Shown here in pieces: positions 58,279 to 64,000 of a stretch of DNA of 64,000 nucleotides (positions within the stretch are counted from its first letter, which is position 1; each line of letters starts with the position of its first letter). A program made the position numbers and the translations under genes. The stretch comes from Nocardioides solisilvae. GTDB lineage: Bacteria; Actinomycetota; Actinomycetes; Propionibacteriales; Nocardioidaceae. Under the pieces are notes generated by a model that saw nothing but the letters and a program-made list of their open reading frames with translations, ran no database searches and was not told where the DNA came from. The stretch lies in contig NZ_QHKX01000002.1 of assembly GCF_003194625.1 (NCBI RefSeq), positions 868,001 to 932,000 of the forward strand. The letters are read 5' to 3'.

Positions 58279-61200
58279 TCAGGTGGCGGCCAGTGCCTTG
58301 CGGATGCGCTGGTCGGAGACGGGGCGGGCGGTCCCGAGCTGCTGGGCCCAGAGCGAGACCCGGTACTCCTCGAGCATCCACCGCACCTCGCGCAGCGCCT
58401 CTCCGGGCGGGCGGCCGGGGGGCAGGGCCTCGAGCTGGTGGAGGTGGGCGGCCTGCAGGTCGGCCACCTGCTCCATCAGCTGGCGGTCGCGCGCGAGCTG
58501 ACCGGCCAGCTTGTCCCGCCGCTGCTCGAGCGCCGCGAGGTAGCGCGGGTAGTGGCGCACCTGCCGCATCCCGGCCTCGCCGAGGAAGCCGCGGTGCACG
58601 AGCCGCCCGAGCTGGGCGCGCATCTCGGTGAGGGCCGGCAGGGTGTGCAGGTCGGCGCGGCCCGACAGCGCCTTGTCCGCCGCCCGCCACGCCGCGAGCA
58701 CGCGGACGACGTCGTGGACCCCGGCCGCGAGCGCCTGCTCCAGGTCGCGCCCGGCGACGGCCACCAGGGCGTCGAACGCGGCCGCGTCCCGCACGGGCGG
58801 GTGGGCGTCGACGACGTCGACCAGGACGGCGGCGCGCAGGTCCTCCAGCAGCTCGCCCACCGAGGGGTACGGCGACGCCGCCAGGCCGAGCTTCTCGGCG
58901 TTCGACAGGCCGTCGAGGAGGCGGGCGGTGCCGGGCAGCGCCAGCAGCAGGAGGCGCCGTACGCCGAGCCGGTGCCGCGCCGCGGCCTCGTCGGCGGAGC
59001 CGTGGACCCCGAGCCCGACGGTCCCGCCCTCGTCGTCGAGGGCGGGGAAGCCGCGCACCTCGTGGCCGGCGCGACGCTGGGTGAAGGACTCCTCGAGGGT
59101 GCCGAACGTCCAGGCGGTCTGGCCGGTGGCGGTCATCCCGGTGTCCTGTGCCACCTCCGCGACGGCGGCGGCGAAGGCGGGTCGCAGCGGCTTCTTCAGC
59201 GCCTCGAGGTCCTTGCCGCGGCCGGCCTCGGCGCCGTCCTCGGCGACCACCCGGAAGGTGGGACGCAGGTGCTCGGGCACCTTGGCCCAGTCCCACGCCT
59301 CGCGGGGCACGTGCACCCCGGTGGTCGCCCGCAGGTGCCGCTCGAGCGCGTCGAGCAGCGGTTCCTCCCCCGGCGGCACCGCGGCGAGGAACGCCTTGGC
59401 GGTGTTGGGCGCGGGCACGAAGGAGACCCGCAGGTTCTTGGGGAGGCTGCGCAGCAGGTGGGTGACGAGCTCCTCGCGCAGGCCGGGCACGAGCCAGGAG
59501 AAGTCGTCGGCCTCGACCCGGTTGAGGGTCGCGACCGGGACGTCGATCGTGAGGCCGTCGTCGGCGGCCCCCGGCTCGAAGTGGTAGCTGATCGGGAAGG
59601 TCAGGTGGTCGCCGTGCCACTCGGTCGGGAAGTCGGCGGCCGCGACCTCCTCGGCGGTGTCGTGGGTGAGCATGTCGAGGTCGAAGGTGAGCAGGTCGGG
59701 GCGCTGCCGCCGCTCCTGCTTCCACCAGCTGAGGAAGTGGGCGCCGCTGACCACCTCGGCGGGGACGCGGGCGTCGTAGAAGTCGACGAGGGTCTCCTCG
59801 TCGACCACGATGTCGCGGCGCCGGGCGCGGTGCTCGAGCTCCTCGGCCTCGGCGAGCCGGGCCATGTTCTGGGTGTAGAAGCGGTGCCGCCCCGACGCCA
59901 GCTCGGCCCACTCCCCCTGGACCAGCGCGTGCCGGATGAAGAGCTCCCGGGAGACCACGGGGTCGATCCGGCCGTAGTTGACGGGCCGGTCGGCGACCAG
60001 CGGGACGCCGTAGAGCGTCACCTTCTCGAGGGCCGTGACGGCGGCCCGCTTCTTGGACCAGTGCGGCTCGCTGTAGGTCCGCTTCACCAGGTGGGCGCCG
60101 AGCCGCTCGGCCCACTCGGGCTTGATCGCGGCGTTCTGCCGGGCCCAGAGCCGGCCCGTCTCGACGAGCTCGCCGGCCATGAGGAACGCCGGGTTGCTCC
60201 CCTTGAGCACCGACCCGGGGAAGATCGCGAAGCGGGCGCCGCGGGCGCCGGCGTACTCGCGCATCGGGCGGCGGCCGGAGCCTGCGGCCTTCCGCTGCCC
60301 TGACCCTGTCGAGGGGTCGCGCTCCTCCAGCGCCCCGATGTGCGAGAGCAGCCCGGAGAGGAGCGCCTGGTGGATGCCGTCGGCGTCGGGCACGTCGGCG
60401 GGGCGGCCGACCTCGATCTTCATCTCCTTGCAGACCTGGCGCAGCTGGGACTCGAAGTCCTGCCACTCCCGCACCCGCAGGTAGTTGAGGAACTCCCGCT
60501 TGCACATCCGGCGGAAGGCGCTGGAGGAGAGCTCGCGCTGCTGCTCCTTGAGGTGGCGCCACAGGTTGAGCCAGGTGAGGAAGTCGGACGACTTGTCCTT
60601 GAACCGGGCGTGCAGCTGGTCGGCCTGCGCCTGCTTCTCGGCGGGGCGCTCGCGGGGGTCCTGCAGCGAGAGTGCCGCGGCGATCACGATCACCTCGCGC
60701 ACGCAGCCGAGCCGCTCGGCCTCCAGCACCATCCGGCCCAGCCGCGGGTCGATCGGCAGCCGGGCCAGCCGCTGGCCCAGCCTGGTGAGCCTGGGGCCTC
60801 GGTCTCGAGACGCTCGCTTCGCTCGCTCCTCGACCCGCGGAGCAGGGCGTCCGGGGCCGGTGGCGAGCGCGCCGAGCTCCTCAAGCAGCTGGACGCCGGC
60901 GGCGACGTTGCGCTGGTCGGGCGGGTCGACGAAGGGGAAGCGGGCGAGGTCGCCGAGCCCCAAGGAGGTCATCTGCAGGATGACCGAGGCGAGGTTGGTG
61001 CGCAGGATCTCGGCGTCGGTGAACTCGGGGCGGGACTCGAAGTCCTCCTCGGAGTAGAGCCGGATCGCGATGCCCTCGGCGACGCGGCCGCAGCGGCCGG
61101 AGCGCTGGTTGGCCGAGGCCTGGCTGATGGGCTCGATCGGCAGCCGCTGCACCTTGGTCCGCGCGGAGTAGCGCGAGATCCGAGCGACGCCGGTGTCGAC

Positions 61201-62187
61201 GACGTACCGGATCCCAGGCACGGTCAGCGAGGTCTCCGCGACGTTGGTCGCGAGGACGACGCGGCGCACCGTCGCCGGGTGGCTGGAGAAGACCCGGTGC
61301 TGCTCGGCCGCCGAGAGCCGCGAGTAGAGCGGGACCACCTCGAGCCGGTCGGAGCCGAGCGCCCCCAGCGCCTCGGCGGTGTCGCGGATCTCCCGCTCTC
61401 CGGGCAGGAAGACCAGCACGTCGCCGGGCCCCTCGCGGGAGAGCTCGCGCACGGCGTCGAGGATGGCCTCGGTCTGGTCGCGCTGGACGGCCTCGCCCTC
61501 CTCGTCCTCCTCGGGCAGCTCGAGCAGCGGCCGGTAGCGGACCTCCACCGGGAAGGTGCGGCCCGAGACCTCGACGACCGGCGCGGGCCGCCCGTGGCGG
61601 TCGGCGAAGTGCCGGGCGAAGCGGTCGACGTCGATGGTCGCGGAGGTGACGACCAGCTTGAGGTCGGGACGGCGCGGCAGCAGCCGCTTGAGGTAGCCGA
61701 GCAGGAAGTCGATGTTGAGGCTGCGCTCGTGGGCCTCGTCGATGATGATCGTGTCGTAGCGGCGCAGCATCCGGTCGCGCTGCAGCTCGGCGAGCAGGAT
61801 GCCGTCGGTCATCAGCTTGACCCGCGACGAGCGCGAGGTGCGGTCGGTGAACCGCACCTGGTAGCCGACGAGGTCGCCCAGCTCGGTGCCGAGCTCCTCC
61901 GCGATCCGCTCCGCGACCGAGCGGGCAGCGATCCGCCGGGGCTGGGTGTGCCCGATCAGACCGCCGGTGGGGCGCCCGTCGGCGTCCTCGGTGCGGCGCC
62001 CGCGGCCCAGCTCGAGGCAGATCTTGGGCAGCTGCGTCGTCTTCCCCGACCCGGTCTCGCCCGCGACGATGACGACCTGGTGGTCGCGGATCGCCTCGGC
62101 GATGTCGTCGCGACGCTGCGAGACCGGCAGCTCGGCCGGGTAGGTGATCACCGGCTCGGCGGCGGCGTCGGGCGCGGGTGAGGACAT
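58279..62187 (-). CDS. hrpA: ATP-dependent RNA helicase HrpA
   Basis: A 1302-residue DEAH helicase. Walker A is GETGSGKTTQLPK (about residues 41-53), motif II DEAHERSLN, motif III SATIDVDRFA, and motif VI QRSGRCGRVAEG. The helicase core, HA2 and OB-fold are followed by the long HrpA-specific C-terminal region (DUF3418). It unwinds RNA and takes part in mRNA processing and ribosome rescue in other bacteria. Two segments look like in-frame repeat insertions: VEERAKRASRDR (from 60801-60835) and a PSTGSGQ-containing stretch (near 60298-60318), both at loop positions. GC content and codon use are otherwise like the neighbours. Confidence 0.93.
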   Translation of the reverse strand: MSSPAPDAAAEPVITYPAELPVSQRRDDIAEAIRDHQVVIVAGETGSGKTTQLPKICLELGRGRRTEDADGRPTGGLIGHTQPRRIAARSVAERIAEELGTELGDLVGYQVRFTDRTSRSSRVKLMTDGILLAELQRDRMLRRYDTIIIDEAHERSLNIDFLLGYLKRLLPRRPDLKLVVTSATIDVDRFARHFADRHGRPAPVVEVSGRTFPVEVRYRPLLELPEEDEEGEAVQRDQTEAILDAVRELSREGPGDVLVFLPGEREIRDTAEALGALGSDRLEVVPLYSRLSAAEQHRVFSSHPATVRRVVLATNVAETSLTVPGIRYVVDTGVARISRYSARTKVQRLPIEPISQASANQRSGRCGRVAEGIAIRLYSEEDFESRPEFTDAEILRTNLASVILQMTSLGLGDLARFPFVDPPDQRNVAAGVQLLEELGALATGPGRPAPRVEERAKRASRDRGPRLTRLGQRLARLPIDPRLGRMVLEAERLGCVREVIVIAAALSLQDPRERPAEKQAQADQLHARFKDKSSDFLTWLNLWRHLKEQQRELSSSAFRRMCKREFLNYLRVREWQDFESQLRQVCKEMKIEVGRPADVPDADGIHQALLSGLLSHIGALEERDPSTGSGQRKAAGSGRRPMREYAGARGARFAIFPGSVLKGSNPAFLMAGELVETGRLWARQNAAIKPEWAERLGAHLVKRTYSEPHWSKKRAAVTALEKVTLYGVPLVADRPVNYGRIDPVVSRELFIRHALVQGEWAELASGRHRFYTQNMARLAEAEELEHRARRRDIVVDEETLVDFYDARVPAEVVSGAHFLSWWKQERRQRPDLLTFDLDMLTHDTAEEVAAADFPTEWHGDHLTFPISYHFEPGAADDGLTIDVPVATLNRVEADDFSWLVPGLREELVTHLLRSLPKNLRVSFVPAPNTAKAFLAAVPPGEEPLLDALERHLRATTGVHVPREAWDWAKVPEHLRPTFRVVAEDGAEAGRGKDLEALKKPLRPAFAAAVAEVAQDTGMTATGQTAWTFGTLEESFTQRRAGHEVRGFPALDDEGGTVGLGVHGSADEAAARHRLGVRRLLLLALPGTARLLDGLSNAEKLGLAASPYPSVGELLEDLRAAVLVDVVDAHPPVRDAAAFDALVAVAGRDLEQALAAGVHDVVRVLAAWRAADKALSGRADLHTLPALTEMRAQLGRLVHRGFLGEAGMRQVRHYPRYLAALEQRRDKLAGQLARDRQLMEQVADLQAAHLHQLEALPPGRPPGEALREVRWMLEEYRVSLWAQQLGTARPVSDQRIRKALAAT
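60290..60322. repeat. Short repeat inserted in hrpA (CCCTGAC-type)
   Basis: The stretch around 60298-60318 contains CCCT-GACCCTGTCG-AGGG, a small dyad resembling the cgacaggctcaggg-type repeats of actinomycete genomes. In the gene it encodes DPSTGSGQ in a loop where HrpA proteins are normally shorter. The repeat identity is from memory of such elements, not from a search. Confidence 0.35.
60801..60835. repeat. REP-like palindromic element inserted in hrpA
   Basis: The 35-base segment starts GGTCTCGAG, has a centre of alternating cgctcgcttcgctcgct, and ends CTCGACC. It is an imperfect dyad typical of the highly copied intergenic repeats of Nocardioides-like genomes. Here it lies in frame in hrpA and encodes VEERAKRASRDR on the minus strand. 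Confidence 0.55.
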
Positions 62188-62227
62188 GGTGCCCCCATTG
62201 TGCCCGGGCGGTGGTCCGCGGAGCCGC

Positions 62228-62677
62228 TCAGCCCTCGTGCGGGCCGGGCACGACCGGGTGCGGCCAGTGCTCGCTGCCGACCCGGCGCCCGGTGACCTCC
62301 TCGGCGTGGATGCGCAGCAGCATCGACCGGTGCCCGCCGGCCCACGGCCGGGGGCCGTCGCCGGGCTGCTCGAAGACCGCCGCCGACTGGTCGAGCACCC
62401 GCTCGCAGCGGCCGAGCACGATCACGCTCCAGCCACGCATGCGCTCCCGGTCAAGGTGGTCGACCTCGAAGGCGACCGAGGCGCCCGGGGCGTAGGTGGC
62501 CAGCTCGGAGTAGGAGGTGGTGCGGACCTCCAGCACGCCCTCGCGGACGACGTAGTTGACCGGCACGATCCGCGGTCCGCGCGGGGTGGTGAAGGCGACC
62601 CGACCGACCACGTCCCCGCGGAGCAGCTCGCGGCACTCGTCGACGGAGAGCTCGACCACCTCGTCCATGCTCCCCAT
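62228..62677 (-). CDS. Pyridoxamine 5'-phosphate oxidase-family flavin/deazaflavin-binding protein
   Basis: A 149-residue split-barrel protein: CRELLRGDVVGRVAFTTPRG, IVPVNYVVREGVLEVRTTS and VAFEVDHLDRERMRGWSVIVLGR are signatures of the PNPOx-like family, many actinobacterial members of which bind F420 or heme. The first ATG is at 62677; a second, three codons in, is equally possible. It is divergent from the SDR gene. The substrate is unknown. Confidence 0.82.
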   Translation of the reverse strand: MGSMDEVVELSVDECRELLRGDVVGRVAFTTPRGPRIVPVNYVVREGVLEVRTTSYSELATYAPGASVAFEVDHLDRERMRGWSVIVLGRCERVLDQSAAVFEQPGDGPRPWAGGHRSMLLRIHAEEVTGRRVGSEHWPHPVVPGPHEG

Positions 62678-62717
62678 CGTGGCACGCCGGTGCCGTCCGG
62701 GCGAGGGGTCGCAGCGC

Positions 62718-62723
62718 TAGTGT
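62718..62723 (+). promoter_or_regulatory. -10 element for leaderless SDR gene
   Basis: TAGTGT ends seven bases before the ATG at 62730, so transcription would begin at the A of the start codon. Confidence 0.5.
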
Positions 62724-62729
62724 CGCCGC

Positions 62730-63572
62730 ATGAGGACTCTGGACGGCAAGGTCGTGGTGATCACCGGCGCCGCCTCGGGCATCGGCCGGGCGCTCGCCGT
62801 GGAGGCGGCGGGGCGCGGGGCGTGCCTGGCGCTCTCCGACGTCGACGAGGCGGGGCTCGCCGAGACCGGGCGGCTGGCGCAGGAGGCGGGGGCGCGCGAG
62901 GTCCGCACCGACCGCCTCGACGTGGCCGACCGCGCCGCCTGGACGGCGTACGCCGACGCGGTCGCGGAGCACTTCGGCCGGGTCAACGCGCTGGTCAACA
63001 ACGCCGGGGTGGCGCTGGCCGGCGACTTCGCCGACCTCGACCCGGGCGACATGGAGTGGATCATGGGGATCAACTTCTGGGGCGTCGTGCACGGCACCAA
63101 GGCCTTCCTGCCCCACCTGATCGCCTCCGGCGACGGCCACGTGGTCAACCTCTCCAGCCTCTTCGGGCTGGTCTCGATGCCGGGGCAGAGCATGTACTGC
63201 GCCGCCAAGTACGCCGTCCGCGGCATGTCCGAGGCGCTGCGCGAGGAGATGATCGTCGCCCGCCACCCCGTCCAGGTGACCGTCGTCCACCCGGGCGGGA
63301 TCAAGACGGCGATCGCCCGCAACGCCCGGGTCGCCGACCCGGACGACAAGCAGCGCACCGCCGACTTCTTCGACCAGAGGCTGGCCAAGATGGAGCCCGC
63401 CGAGGCCGCCCGGATCATCGTCAGGGGGATGCTGGCGCACAAGGCCCGGGTGCTGGTGGGGGCCGACGCGCACGCGCTGCACCACCTGGCCAAGACCACG
63501 GGCGCCCGCTACCAGGACCTCGTCGCCCGGGTCGCCCGGCGGGCGCTGCCCGCGCGCACCAAGGTGGTCTGA
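62730..63572 (+). CDS. Short-chain dehydrogenase/reductase
   Basis: A 280-residue classical SDR. The cofactor motif is VVVITGAASGIGRALAVEAAG (residues 8-28), the NNAGV motif NALVNNAGVALAG, the catalytic serine in VVNLSSLFGLVS and the YxxxK pair in MYCAAKYAVRGM. The C-terminal region VVHPGGIKTAIARNARV is normal. Probably an NADP-dependent reductase of unknown substrate; in actinobacteria this subfamily is often called acetoin dehydrogenase-like. A 3-base gap separates it from the next gene, suggesting an operon. Confidence 0.9.
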   Translation: MRTLDGKVVVITGAASGIGRALAVEAAGRGACLALSDVDEAGLAETGRLAQEAGAREVRTDRLDVADRAAWTAYADAVAEHFGRVNALVNNAGVALAGDFADLDPGDMEWIMGINFWGVVHGTKAFLPHLIASGDGHVVNLSSLFGLVSMPGQSMYCAAKYAVRGMSEALREEMIVARHPVQVTVVHPGGIKTAIARNARVADPDDKQRTADFFDQRLAKMEPAEAARIIVRGMLAHKARVLVGADAHALHHLAKTTGARYQDLVARVARRALPARTKVV

Positions 63573-63575
63573 GCC

Positions 63576-64000
63576 GTGGCCGCGCCGCGGCCCGCGCGCC
63601 CGGCCGGCTCGCCGGTGCGCTGCGCCATGACCAAGTGGGGCGACCGGCCGCACTGGACCTACGAGGCGCTCTGGCTCGGTTGCGACGAGCACGGCGACTG
63701 GGTGGGCGTCCCCCGCGGCACCCGCTTCACCCGGCCGGGCCACACCTTCGTCGGGCCCAACGAGCAGGTCGTCCTGGTCCCCCGCCCCGCCGACGGCGAC
63801 CCGACGGCCTGGTCGCTGGCGACCTTCCACGGCCCCGGCGCGGGCTCCCTGCCGCCGCTGGGCGGCGTGCCCGTCGCGCTCTACGTCGACGTCACCACGC
63901 CGGCGACCTGGGACGGCGGGACGCTGCGCGCGGTCGACCTCGACCTCGACGTGCTCGCCGGGGACGACGGGCGGGTGCTGGTCGACGACGAGGACGAGTT
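63576..64000 (+). CDS. DUF402-family protein, N-terminal part
   Basis: The frame starts at GTG 63576, 3 bases after the SDR stop, and is open to the window end, giving 141 residues. The visible part includes WTYEALWLGCDEHGDWVGVP, TFVGPNEQVVLVPR and VALYVDVTTPATWDGGTLRA, then DLDLDVLAGDDGRVLVDDED with the acidic residues of the DUF402 beta barrel. DUF402 members are phosphohydrolases (nucleoside di/triphosphatases) in characterised cases. The C-terminus is outside the window. Confidence 0.82.
   Translation, partial: MAAPRPARPAGSPVRCAMTKWGDRPHWTYEALWLGCDEHGDWVGVPRGTRFTRPGHTFVGPNEQVVLVPRPADGDPTAWSLATFHGPGAGSLPPLGGVPVALYVDVTTPATWDGGTLRAVDLDLDVLAGDDGRVLVDDEDE

Overview
The window is a very GC-rich chromosomal segment with GTG starts, many 1-4 base gene overlaps and many apparently leaderless genes. 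An actinomycete is indicated by a DUF3000 gene next to an RNase D/HRDC gene, an actinobacterial LigC-type ligase with a separate LigD-like polymerase domain, a mycothiol-type maleylpyruvate isomerase fold, and HemQ/HemY of the coproporphyrin-dependent heme route. Gene content and two short repeats inside hrpA suggest Nocardioides or a relative. This is inference from gene content, not a search. I see no transposase, integrase, prophage or CRISPR array.

Positions 1-27.2 kb are a Wzx/Wzy-type surface polysaccharide locus. It has a priming sugar-phosphate transferase (25827-27248), a cut WecG-like transferase at the left edge, five further glycosyltransferase-type genes, a flippase, an O-antigen-type polymerase, two Wzz-like proteins without a kinase domain, and nucleotide-sugar genes: UDP-GlcNAc 2-epimerase, UDP-ManNAc dehydrogenase, a Gfo/Idh/MocA dehydrogenase, two DegT aminotransferases, two hexapeptide acetyltransferases and an SDR epimerase. 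Together they could make UDP-ManNAcA or UDP-ManNAc3NAcA and possibly a second N-acetylated amino sugar. Three secreted proteins sit within the locus: two paralogous right-handed beta-helix proteins on either side of an FkbM methyltransferase, and a 1580-residue protein with a dimethylformamidase-beta-like domain and four DUF4082 repeats. One beta-helix protein also carries DUF4082. This shared secreted-domain set is the least understood part of the window.

Positions 27.5-35.8 kb are mostly housekeeping: pth, rplY, a MarR regulator with a divergent DinB/maleylpyruvate-isomerase-like gene and a clear operator between them, prs, glmU, a secreted RTX-like protein, tRNA-Gln(UUG) and an ATP-dependent DNA ligase. 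Positions 35.8-41.9 kb hold a small second glycan module (a GT4-Stealth fusion and a PAPS-type sulfotransferase), a DinB protein and a LigD-like primase-polymerase.

Positions 42-53.3 kb carry msrB and three heme genes (hemQ, hemY, hemE) on the minus strand. Between hemY and hemE lies an organosulfur block: ssuD-like monooxygenase, flavin reductase, MHS transporter and a divergent LysR regulator, plus a DUF4349 lipoprotein. Positions 53.3-64 kb hold DUF3000, an RNase D-like exonuclease, an extracellular solute-binding lipoprotein, a PemK/MazF-like protein, a large hrpA helicase with two in-frame repeat-derived insertions, a PNPOx-like protein, an SDR and the start of a DUF402 gene cut by the window end.

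Small-scale structure includes a dispersed hairpin repeat found twice (about 32.98 and 58.2 kb), several strong terminator-like hairpins, and a recurring NANNNT box placed so that transcription would begin at or one base before the start codon of at least thirteen genes.
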